A stretch of 7,886 nt of DNA from Desulfotignum sp. (GTDB lineage Bacteria; Desulfobacterota; Desulfobacteria; Desulfobacterales; Desulfobacteraceae): contig JAABSS010000001.1 in the NCBI GenBank assembly GCA_011390235.1, positions 1-7,886 of the forward strand, read 5' to 3'. Positions 1 through 6,571 of the stretch are shown piece by piece. The number at the start of each line of letters is the position of its first letter. The first letter of the stretch is position 1. The position numbers and the translations under genes are program-made. The notes beneath the pieces were generated by a model, which saw nothing but the letters and a program-made list of their open reading frames with translations, did no database searches and was not told the DNA's origin.

Positions 1-17
1 AACCCGCTTATTTCCTG

Positions 18-109
18 TCAAACGGTTTGATTCATTTCACCTGGTGGAAATTTCTTTTTCGGTTTGAAAAACTATGATAGTATGCGATTTGAGCCAAACC
101 AGGGGTTTG
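18..109. promoter_or_regulatory. Palindrome-rich upstream region, possible operator sites
   Basis: Three short palindromes lie before the first gene. TCAAAC-G-GTTTGA at 18-30 is a perfect 6-bp inverted repeat around one base. CACCTGGTG at 38-46 is a perfect 4-bp repeat around a T. CAAACC-AGG-GGTTTG at 95-109 is a perfect 6-bp repeat with a 3-base centre. A further half-site, GGTTTGA, occurs at 61-67. The recurrence of GTTTG/CAAAC suggests binding sites for a dimeric regulator. The downstream gene itself carries a MerR-like DNA-binding domain, so autoregulation is possible (inference). A TATGAT at 73-78 could be a -10 element, but I see no good -35 at the right distance. Bases 1-17 hold nothing I can name. 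Confidence 0.4.
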
Positions 110-119
110 TAAAGGAGAC

Positions 120-1340
120 ATGCAAACAGTGGATAATACAAATACACAAAAAGATGCGGTTGGAGAAAATTTATTATCTGTTCATGATATCTCTCGGGAG
201 ATAGATGCCGGAACTGCGCTGACCAGGTTTGTATTGAAACGGTTTGGCAGCCGGTTTTGTGTTGAAATGGTAAAAGGACGTCCCTGGTATGCAAAAAAAG
301 ATCTTCCTTTGATGCTTTGGATAAAACAGACGCTGGAAGCCGGCAGACTGCCCGGAGAAATAGAAAAAATTCTTGACGCTGATCCGGACCTGCACAAAAA
401 TCACACCAAAGATACCAGCGATGCCAACGCCCCGTTCTTTGAGCAGCCTGATGAAGATATACGGATCGGCAAAAATGGATTTCATCTTATCAGGTCCCTT
501 TTTAACAATTTGGAAGATAACCAGAAAAAAATTGCCCTGGCCCATGAAAAAAGGGCTGCAGTAGAAGAGAGAAAAGCTGCAGCCCTTGAAAAAAGAGCTG
601 CGGCAGAAGAAAAAAAAGCGGCAGCCATGGGCAATATTGCCGCAGCGCTCCAGCAGATGATCAGACAGGGCAGTCAGGATCCTGCAATTCAGACGATAAC
701 CCATGAAGCAGTCCGGACCATCCAGGCAGAAGATGATTTAACCCAGCTGCTGGACACCCCTTTGCCCTGTTCAAAAAATCTGGATGACCTGGCAGATTTA
801 ATTGATTCTGCATCCTCTGACCAGCCAGACAAAAAGAACCTGGATGACCTGACCCGGCTGGTGGATGTCCCCCGGGAAACCGATACTGCAAAAGACCTGG
901 GTGATCTGGATGATCTGGGTGTATTAATCACAGATGGGCCTGAAAACGAAGCATCTGTGGATCCGGACGATTTGTCTTTGCTGGTGCAGCCGTCTGAAAC
1001 AGATGACCTGGATGATCTTTCCCGATTGATACCTGCTGAAAATGAACCGGAGGATACCCTCACCGGACATACTGACAAAAACGATGCACCCCTGGATGAC
1101 CTGGCAGCCCTGGTGAATACGGAACCTTCCCTGAAACCTGATATTTCCCGTGATCAGGACCTGGAAAAATACAAGGCTGCGGTGATGAAAATCATCATGT
1201 CATTAAAGACCCGGGGAGTTGGTGCTGAAGAAACAGCCCGGCGGTTGAACCAGGACAAAGTGGAAACTATTTCAGGAAAGCCCGACTGGACGGTAAAAGC
1301 GATTTCACAAATTTATTCATTCATTGACGCAGCCAGTTGA
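120..1340 (+). CDS. MerR-like HTH protein with coiled coil, DDL repeats and recombinase-like C-terminus
   Basis: 406 residues; I do not recognise a named family for the whole protein. Residues about 18-85 resemble a MerR-type winged helix: LLSVHDISREI, then WYAKKDLPLMLWIKQTL and a G..PGEIEKIL segment, as in MerR proteins that read Y..DL..L..I..L...G....I..iL. Residues 135-180 form an alanine/charge-rich helix, probably a coiled coil, containing a 14-residue tandem duplication (143-156 and 157-170). Residues 205-333 hold seven DDLxxL-type acidic motifs in otherwise low-complexity linker. Residues 350-403 (YKAAVMKIIMSL, then EETARRLN, SGKPDW and KAISQIY) resemble the recombinase-type DNA-binding segment of large serine recombinases, but there is no catalytic resolvase domain. 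No signal peptide or membrane segment is seen, so it is probably cytoplasmic. The AAAGGAG Shine-Dalgarno ends only 2 bases before the ATG; GTG at 129-131 is an alternative start. Likely a DNA-binding regulator or scaffold; function unknown. Confidence 0.85.
   Translation: MQTVDNTNTQKDAVGENLLSVHDISREIDAGTALTRFVLKRFGSRFCVEMVKGRPWYAKKDLPLMLWIKQTLEAGRLPGEIEKILDADPDLHKNHTKDTSDANAPFFEQPDEDIRIGKNGFHLIRSLFNNLEDNQKKIALAHEKRAAVEERKAAALEKRAAAEEKKAAAMGNIAAALQQMIRQGSQDPAIQTITHEAVRTIQAEDDLTQLLDTPLPCSKNLDDLADLIDSASSDQPDKKNLDDLTRLVDVPRETDTAKDLGDLDDLGVLITDGPENEASVDPDDLSLLVQPSETDDLDDLSRLIPAENEPEDTLTGHTDKNDAPLDDLAALVNTEPSLKPDISRDQDLEKYKAAVMKIIMSLKTRGVGAEETARRLNQDKVETISGKPDWTVKAISQIYSFIDAAS
546..629 (+). repeat. 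42-bp in-frame tandem duplication
   Basis: Two consecutive 42-base units (546-587 and 588-629) encode EKRAAVEERKAAAL and EKRAAAEEKKAAAM, which match at 11 of 14 residues. The unit lies in the predicted coiled coil of the gene at 120-1340, and 14 residues equals two heptads, so a duplication keeps the coiled-coil register. The DNA copies have diverged at many third positions, so the duplication is not recent. The first unit contains an 11-bp inverted repeat, AAGGGCTGCAG at 551-561 with CTGCAGCCCTT at 577-587. Confidence 0.8.
732..1118 (+). repeat. Seven degenerate DDLxxL motif repeats
   Basis: Inside the gene at 120-1340, the motif recurs at residues 205-211 (DDLTQLL), 221-229 (LDDLADLID), 241-249 (LDDLTRLVD), 262-272 (DLDDLGVLITD), 283-289 (DDLSLLV), 297-304 (LDDLSRLI) and 325-333 (LDDLAALVN). 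They are separated by acidic, proline-containing linkers of roughly 8 to 20 residues. At DNA level the core CTGGATGAYCTK recurs at 780, 840, 906, 1008 and 1092; the copies at 780-795 and 1092-1107 share 16 identical bases. The pattern looks like an array of short amphipathic acidic helices, a design often used for multivalent partner binding (inference). Confidence 0.75.
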
Positions 1341-1347
1341 GACCGCT

Positions 1348-2286
1348 TTACCTGGCACCTGCTTTTTTCGCAAACCGGGTATCCACAAACTTTTCCAGAT
1401 CAACCAGGCTGGTCATGATCTTCATTTTGTCCATCATATATTTTTGAATGGTGTCCAGATCCTCTATCACCGGAAGCAGCTCACCAGTGAGTATGCGGTC
1501 CGGCGGCTGGGTCAATACCCGGTGAATCACATCTTTTTCCTGGGACAGAAAGTCTCCGCCAATGACAGATGCCGGATCGGGCTGGGCATCAATGGCAAGA
1601 CCGGATCTCACAAAACTGGTGCAGATTTCCTGGATGGCTTCAGGGTATTTTTCCATGATTTCAGTGCGCATGACAAACACACAGCAGGGGTGCTTTGGCC
1701 ATAAATCCTTGGACAGGTAAAATTCTTCTCCATGTCCCTGGGCAATGACCTGGGAGCCGAAAGGTTCGGCCACAATAAAGCCGCCGATTTCCCCTTCCTC
1801 ATCCAGCTGGATGGCTTCAGGCATCTGAAACGGGGCCACAACTTCGAGTATGACATCCACATTGGGTTCACTGGCCCGGCCGGGGGTCAGCCCTTTTTCC
1901 GACAATAGTTTGTGAAACAGCATGTTGTGGATGGATAACTGATAGGGAATCAGAACGGTCTTTCCGGCAAAATCCTCGATTTTTTCTATGTGGGCGTTTT
2001 TGCTCTTAACCAGAACACTGCCGGATTTATGGGTGAGCAGCAGCAATTTTAAATCAATTCCGGATTTGAACAGATCCATGGCTGTGGGGGCCAGGATCAG
2101 GGCACCATCCAGCGACTTGGTGGCAATGGCATCTGCAACCTCATTCCATCCGTTTTTGACAACCGTCTCAAGGGAACAATGGGCAAAGGTTTCCATACCT
2201 TTTTCAAGTTTGAGCTTTGTCACACCCAAAATAAGGTGATCGGTAATTTTCAGATAACCAATTTTTATTGCCGGTTTTTCCGCCAT
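1348..2286 (-). CDS. NrtA/CmpA-like substrate-binding protein without signal peptide
   Basis: 312 residues from the ATG at 2284-2286. A TTG just upstream (2287-2289) also lies in frame, but the GGAGG at 2294-2298 is 7 bases from the ATG and only 4 from the TTG, so ATG is preferred. The fold reads as a periplasmic-binding-protein-like family of the nitrate/bicarbonate/sulfonate/NMT1 type: IKIGYLKITDHL near the N-terminus, IPYQLSIHNMLFHKLL about 113-128, GEIGGFIVAEPFGSQ about 165-179 and WPKHP about 196-200, all typical positions for NrtA/CmpA relatives. There is no hydrophobic signal sequence or lipobox, so it probably stays in the cytoplasm. No ABC permease or ATPase is adjacent. It may be a cytoplasmic ligand sensor, or may work with a partner encoded elsewhere. 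Its stop lies 7 bases from the stop of the convergent plus-strand gene. Confidence 0.85.
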   Translation of the reverse strand: MAEKPAIKIGYLKITDHLILGVTKLKLEKGMETFAHCSLETVVKNGWNEVADAIATKSLDGALILAPTAMDLFKSGIDLKLLLLTHKSGSVLVKSKNAHIEKIEDFAGKTVLIPYQLSIHNMLFHKLLSEKGLTPGRASEPNVDVILEVVAPFQMPEAIQLDEEGEIGGFIVAEPFGSQVIAQGHGEEFYLSKDLWPKHPCCVFVMRTEIMEKYPEAIQEICTSFVRSGLAIDAQPDPASVIGGDFLSQEKDVIHRVLTQPPDRILTGELLPVIEDLDTIQKYMMDKMKIMTSLVDLEKFVDTRFAKKAGAR

Positions 2287-2293
2287 CAAGGTA

Positions 2294-2298
2294 CCTCC
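2294..2298 (-). promoter_or_regulatory. Ribosome binding site deciding the start of the binding-protein gene
   Basis: GGAGG on the minus strand, 7 bases before ATG 2284-2286 and 4 before the overlapping in-frame TTG 2287-2289. The spacing favours the ATG start and a protein one residue shorter than the longest reading. Confidence 0.8.
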
Positions 2299-2331
2299 AG
2301 AATATAATCATGGATTAAGACAATCTTTCCT

Positions 2332-2359
2332 ATTATGCTTAACTGTGATCCAAAGTCAA
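2332..2359 (-). promoter_or_regulatory. Sigma-70 promoter for the binding-protein gene
   Basis: On the minus strand, TTGACT (2354-2359) and CATAAT (2332-2337) are separated by 16 bases, close to the sigma-70 consensus. It sits in the 98-base gap after ispD and would start transcription near 2325, giving a leader of about 40 bases before the ATG at 2286. This implies the binding-protein gene can be expressed independently of the ispD operon. I see no intrinsic terminator after ispD, so read-through from upstream is also possible. Confidence 0.7.
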
Positions 2360-2387
2360 TAATAAACTGCCTGACCGGGCCGGATGG

Positions 2388-3113
2388 TTATTTTAAAACC
2401 AGCTGCATCTTTTCTTTATAATAACGTGCCAGGACCAGATCATCCGGGGTTGTCAATTTTATATTTGTAACCTCACCCTGTGTGGTATAAACGCGAAAAC
2501 CTGCATGTTCCATAATCGATGCATCATCTGTTCCCGTAAAATTGGTGATCCCGGCATATGCAAATGCCTTCAGAATCACGTCAAGACAAAACACCTGGGG
2601 AGTCTGGGCCCTGTATATCTGATCCCGGTCCAGGGTTTTTTTTACCTGCTGGTTTCGATCAACCAGTTTAAGGGTGTCATTCACAGCCAGGACCGGGATG
2701 CATCCTCCCTGCCGGGCCGCAACAGCCATAAGGCGGTTGATCAAATCAGGGCTTACAAACGGCCGGACCCCGTCATGGATAAGCACCAGCGTGCTGTCCG
2801 GGGCCTCAGTAATCTGTTTTGCCTTGTTGAGCCCGTGAAAAACAGATTCCTGCCGGGTCTTTCCCCCGGCAACCACATGGATCTTTTGTGAAAATGCATA
2901 GGGCTGGATAATAATTTTTCGGCAATAGGTCTGGTCTTCTTCAGGAACCACCAGAATGATATCATCCAGAAGATTGTGGCGGTCAAATACCATCAATGTC
3001 CTGGTCAAAACCGGAATTTTATCGAAAACCAGGTATTGCTTTTTTATGGCAGCGCCCATGCGGCACCCTTTCCCTGCTGCCACAATAACAGGTAATCGCC
3101 TGATAAAATCCAT
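2388..3113 (-). CDS. ispD: 2-C-methyl-D-erythritol 4-phosphate cytidylyltransferase
   Basis: 241 residues, the usual length for IspD. It transfers CMP from CTP to 2-C-methyl-D-erythritol 4-phosphate, giving CDP-methylerythritol, the third step of the cytoplasmic MEP pathway to isoprenoid precursors. Diagnostic motifs are present in order: the nucleotide-binding AAGKGCRMG at 12-20 with Arg18 and Lys25 (KKQY), HDGVRPFV at 113-120, YRAQTPQVF at 167-175, TGTDDASIMEH around 193-203 and GEVTNIKLTTPDDL at 213-226 with Lys219. These match the CTP and substrate residues known from the E. coli enzyme. The start ATG is 3 bases after the stop of the upstream HPr-domain gene and there is no strong Shine-Dalgarno, suggesting translational coupling. 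ispF, often its partner, is not adjacent. Confidence 0.95.
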   Translation of the reverse strand: MDFIRRLPVIVAAGKGCRMGAAIKKQYLVFDKIPVLTRTLMVFDRHNLLDDIILVVPEEDQTYCRKIIIQPYAFSQKIHVVAGGKTRQESVFHGLNKAKQITEAPDSTLVLIHDGVRPFVSPDLINRLMAVAARQGGCIPVLAVNDTLKLVDRNQQVKKTLDRDQIYRAQTPQVFCLDVILKAFAYAGITNFTGTDDASIMEHAGFRVYTTQGEVTNIKLTTPDDLVLARYYKEKMQLVLK

Positions 3114-3116
3114 GGT

Positions 3117-4427
3117 TTAACTCAGGTAGGACAATTGTCTGGGCAGCGGGGTCCCTTTTCCCATATGGTCTTCCCCATAGTTTACATCAGCCAGAATGAC
3201 CAGGTCATGCAATGCCCTGGAATCTCCTGTAAAGACGACAGTTTCAATATTTTCTTTCTTTATTTTACCCCCTGCCCACTGGATATCCAGAACCGAAGAG
3301 GCATCAAAATGATCGGTGCCCACCCGCAGAATCACCTCTCCGCCGTAATGCTGGACAATCTTTGCCACCAGAAGGCTGGGGCGGCTGTGAAACCCTCTGT
3401 CCATGGGGATGGACACTTCAACGGAGGAGGTTTCCATGTTTTTATTCAAAATACGGGAGGCCACCTGCTTTCCGGATGACAAAAACTTCCAGGCATAAAA
3501 CAGACAAAAATTTACCGCCCGGTCCAAAAGGACATCCGGATCGATCAGTTGGGCCAGAGATTGCCTGACACGCATGTAAACATCTTTGAATCCCACATCA
3601 TACAGATGGCGTTCATAAAAATGCAGCAGCCGCCCCATGACCTGGAGAATATGAAAAACAATGGAAAAATGGCTGCGCAGCTGATCTAAAAGCATATTTT
3701 CTTCCGAGGAGTGGGTTTTCACCACATAGGAATCAAAAGAAGACTGAATATTATGGACCTTCATTTCAAAACTGCGGATATTGACTTCATTGATTTTTTC
3801 GGGCACCAGCTGCTTAATATCTTTTACATCATACCGTTCATAAAAGGAAAATGATTCAAATGCCTTTACCACATCAAGAAATTCACTGGCAATACGGGTC
3901 AGATTTTTTTTCTGGTTATCTCTGGGTGTAAATTCATCGATATTGTGATCCAGCTGCTGGGTGGATGAAATACCGGGAAAATAACTCAGATTATATCCGG
4001 AACGGGGAATGGTGATCTGCAGGCGCCTGGCCTCAGCCAGAATAACCGGGGCAGCCAGTTTCAAGGAATCCTGAAGAATTCTCAAGGTATCAATGGCTTC
4101 CTGTTTGAAAAGATCATGACCGGCATATTCCAGCCGATAGAATGTCAGACGGTTCAGAATGTGGCGCTGGGAATAGCAGGCCAGGGCCATATGCCTTACC
4201 AGGGCACCCAGTTCCCGGTAAAAAAGCCACTCTGAATTTTTTTTTGCCCCATGAAAATCCAGAAAATCTTCCAGAATATGGGAATTGATAATCAGCTTGG
4301 AAAACAGCTTTTTGGTGAACAGATAGGTATCATCTTCAATGGTGGAGATAAATTGGATACATTTTAAAAATTCAAAAGAAAAAATATTGGCTTTTTCTTT
4401 AAATGAAATATCACAGCTGTTATTCAT
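3117..4427 (-). CDS. Large helical protein with C-terminal HPr-like phosphocarrier domain
   Basis: 436 residues. About residues 1-330 are soluble, mostly helical and of no family I recognise, with no membrane segments. Residues about 336-420 form an HPr-like domain: GFHSRPS places His347 where HPr has its phosphorylated His15, with Arg349 and Pro350 conserved. Ser378, in DASSVLDI, lies exactly 31 residues later, matching the Ser46 regulatory site of HPr. HPr proteins are normally about 85-90 residues and pass phosphate from enzyme I, so this is a fusion in which the HPr unit may serve as a regulatory phospho-acceptor rather than a sugar-transport shuttle (inference). No enzyme I, HPr kinase or EII gene is in the window. 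The start lies 23 bases after the 3' end of rnpB and has only a weak GGGAAA-like binding site; ispD follows after 3 bases. Confidence 0.85.
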   Translation of the reverse strand: MNNSCDISFKEKANIFSFEFLKCIQFISTIEDDTYLFTKKLFSKLIINSHILEDFLDFHGAKKNSEWLFYRELGALVRHMALACYSQRHILNRLTFYRLEYAGHDLFKQEAIDTLRILQDSLKLAAPVILAEARRLQITIPRSGYNLSYFPGISSTQQLDHNIDEFTPRDNQKKNLTRIASEFLDVVKAFESFSFYERYDVKDIKQLVPEKINEVNIRSFEMKVHNIQSSFDSYVVKTHSSEENMLLDQLRSHFSIVFHILQVMGRLLHFYERHLYDVGFKDVYMRVRQSLAQLIDPDVLLDRAVNFCLFYAWKFLSSGKQVASRILNKNMETSSVEVSIPMDRGFHSRPSLLVAKIVQHYGGEVILRVGTDHFDASSVLDIQWAGGKIKKENIETVVFTGDSRALHDLVILADVNYGEDHMGKGTPLPRQLSYLS

Positions 4428-4450
4428 CTGGATTTCCCGGTGAAGGTAAA

Positions 4451-4852
<402 letters not shown>

Positions 4853-4860
4853 TCAAAAAA

Positions 4861-5598
4861 TTATTCCCCTGACATTGGATCATCATTCACATAGTAAAGA
4901 ATCCGGCTGCACTGGGGGCATGAAATTAATTGATTGCCCCGCTGCACCTCAATACACAACTGGGGCGGAACATTCATGAAACAGCCCATACAGGACTCAT
5001 TTCTTACCTGGGCAACTGCCTGGCCCTGGTTCATTCTGGATATTTTTCTGAACCGGTTCATTAAAGATGTGTCCAGATCCTGCCCGATCTTTTTCTGCTG
5101 GGCCAAAGATTCTTCAAGCAATTCCCTGTCATCAACCGTTTTTTTGTCAATTTCCGCCTGCTCCGACTTGATCTGTTCCGCCAGCTGCAAAAACTGCTGT
5201 TCATTTTCCTGGACCCGCATTTGTGCAGCTTCTTTCTGGTCATAAAATTCCAGCAACTGGTTTTCCAAAGCATCCTTGCGTTTTTTATTGTCATCCACTT
5301 CCCGTAGCAATACCTGGTACTCCTTGTTGGTCTTTACCATTCTCAGGGTTTCATTGCTTTTTATGATCCGGTCATCCACGGTTTTGATTTCCTGCTCTGC
5401 ATCGGTACATTTTTGCTGAATCTCTTCCAACTCCAGCTTGTATGCACGCAAAGCAGTTTCAAATTCCCTGCGTCTGGAGGCAAGTACGATTTTTTCTTTT
5501 TCAACTTTCTGGATAACCGATTGAAGCCTGTAAATTTCAGATTCAATCTGCTGGAGCCTCACAAGTGTTTCAATATCTTGTTTTAAAGTCTGGTTCAT
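4861..5598 (-). CDS. Coiled-coil protein with C4-type zinc ribbon (COG1579 type)
   Basis: 245 residues. Residues about 5-190 are a long charged coiled coil containing the conserved VKTNKEYQVLLREVDDNKKR stretch (88-107). The C-terminus has two knuckles, Cys203-x2-Cys206 and Cys227-x2-Cys230, spaced by 20 residues, forming the zinc ribbon. This matches the C4-type zinc ribbon family (COG1579, zf-RING_7), which includes chlamydial CdsZ; its exact role is not settled, though nucleic-acid or protein binding is assumed. A good AAGGA Shine-Dalgarno sits 6 bases before the ATG. It follows the Nif3 gene after 9 bases, a pairing often seen in bacteria, and its stop is 8 bases before RNase P RNA. Confidence 0.92.
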   Translation of the reverse strand: MNQTLKQDIETLVRLQQIESEIYRLQSVIQKVEKEKIVLASRRREFETALRAYKLELEEIQQKCTDAEQEIKTVDDRIIKSNETLRMVKTNKEYQVLLREVDDNKKRKDALENQLLEFYDQKEAAQMRVQENEQQFLQLAEQIKSEQAEIDKKTVDDRELLEESLAQQKKIGQDLDTSLMNRFRKISRMNQGQAVAQVRNESCMGCFMNVPPQLCIEVQRGNQLISCPQCSRILYYVNDDPMSGE

Positions 5599-5607
5599 AA
5601 GCTGTCC

Positions 5608-6426
5608 TTACACTATGGCAAATGGATCTGCTTCCTGATTAAAACTTTTTATTTCCAGGTCATGCCCCGCATGAGAGGCTGCCTGGCGCATCCTGCGGGA
5701 CAACAGGTCCTTTGCAATGATTTCCGAGGCAAAATGCCCCACATCAATTAATGCCCTGCCCCGGGCTTCAATCAGGCGGGCATCATGGTATTTTATGTCG
5801 CCGGTGACATACAGGTCTGCCCCGGATGTTAAAAAATCCGGTATCAAAGAGCCGCCGGATCCTGTGCATACGGCAATTTTTTCAACCAGTAAATTCATAT
5901 CTCCCACCACCCGAACCTGACTGACTCCCAGCTGGTGTTTAATTTTTGCCACCATTTCTGCCAGGGTAATGGCAGATGCTATGTGTCCGATTCTTCCGAT
6001 ACCGGTTCTGCCGGACTGTTCATCTGAAGTGCCCTGATCCGGGACAAGGGGGTGGGTGCATACAACACCGATGCGGTCAGCAAAAAAATCATTCAGCCCG
6101 TTTCGGGCTTTGTCCAGATTTGTATGTGCACAGACAACGGCAATTTTTTCTCTGGCCGCAAGAGCGATGGCAGATCCGGGCATGTGCTGAAAATCAATGG
6201 TTTTTTCCATGGTGATAAACAAAGGATGGTGGGTAAGTACCATATCTGCTTCCCACTTTCCGGCTGCCTGCATCACCTGCATACAAGGGTCGAGACCCAC
6301 CAGGATTTTTTTTACCGGCCATGTAAAATCACCAACACAAAGGCCGCAGTTATCCCATGATTCGGCCAGACTGTGAGGGGCGATCTCATCGATTATATCT
6401 ATGATCTGCTTTACGGTTGGTGCCAT
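5608..6426 (-). CDS. Nif3-like dinuclear metal centre protein (DUF34)
   Basis: 272 residues, typical for the short bacterial form (about 250-280) without the inserted domain of longer homologues. Members form hexameric toroids with a two-metal site. The metal ligands known from E. coli YbgI can be matched: His66 and His67 in THHPLF, Asp105 in HTNLD, His231 and Glu235 in DVGHFASE. Databases often name the family GTP cyclohydrolase 1 type 2, but the physiological reaction is uncertain, so I give no enzyme name. The N-terminal AESWDNCGLCVG and ILVGLDP segments are also family-typical. The gene is first in a tight run with the zinc-ribbon gene. Its ATG is only 15 bases downstream of the U-run of an intrinsic terminator, and the only ribosome-binding candidate is a GGGG about 10 bases upstream. 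Confidence 0.93.
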   Translation of the reverse strand: MAPTVKQIIDIIDEIAPHSLAESWDNCGLCVGDFTWPVKKILVGLDPCMQVMQAAGKWEADMVLTHHPLFITMEKTIDFQHMPGSAIALAAREKIAVVCAHTNLDKARNGLNDFFADRIGVVCTHPLVPDQGTSDEQSGRTGIGRIGHIASAITLAEMVAKIKHQLGVSQVRVVGDMNLLVEKIAVCTGSGGSLIPDFLTSGADLYVTGDIKYHDARLIEARGRALIDVGHFASEIIAKDLLSRRMRQAASHAGHDLEIKSFNQEADPFAIV

Positions 6427-6441
6427 GATCCATCAACCCCA

Positions 6442-6472
6442 ATAAAAAAAGCGTGGTGAAATGCCACGCTTT
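6442..6472 (-). terminator. Intrinsic terminator after the rpoD-tRNA unit
   Basis: On the minus strand AAAGCGTGG (6464-6472) pairs perfectly with CCACGCTTT (6448-6456) around a 7-base loop, followed by an uninterrupted run of T and then ATT. This is a textbook rho-independent terminator for transcripts coming from rpoD and the tRNA. It ends 15 bases before the nif3 start codon. It has no comparable T-run in the other direction. Confidence 0.9.
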
Positions 6473-6571
6473 GAAGATTCATCCCGGTATTGCTTTTTTA
6501 CAGGCATATTCATATATGGCCTGACCATCCTTATCTTTTTCCCATTCACAAACATTGTCTGTCCGGGCGCA

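Noticed and set aside
174..704. Minus-strand open frame of 176 codons opposite the first gene
   Set aside because: The translation is rich in Phe and Cys from reversed GAA/AAA and GCA codons, typical of an antisense shadow, and it has no ribosome binding site.
780..1103. CRISPR-like direct repeats
   Set aside because: The repeated 12-mers are in-frame codons for LDDL with irregular spacing and coding linkers, so they are protein repeats.
120..1340. Serine recombinase or mobile element suggested by the C-terminal segment
   Set aside because: There is no resolvase catalytic domain, no terminal repeats and no target duplication nearby.
1338..1350. Bidirectional terminator between the convergent genes
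   Set aside because: The gap is only 7 bases and contains no hairpin or U-run; any termination must occur inside the opposing genes.
1324..1704. Plus-strand open frame of 126 codons overlapping the 3' end of the first gene
   Set aside because: It is antisense to the binding-protein gene, whose family motifs are clear.
2385..2402. Small inverted repeat GGTT...AACC at the end of ispD as a terminator
   Set aside because: Only a 4-bp AT-rich stem overlapping the stop codon and no U-run follows.
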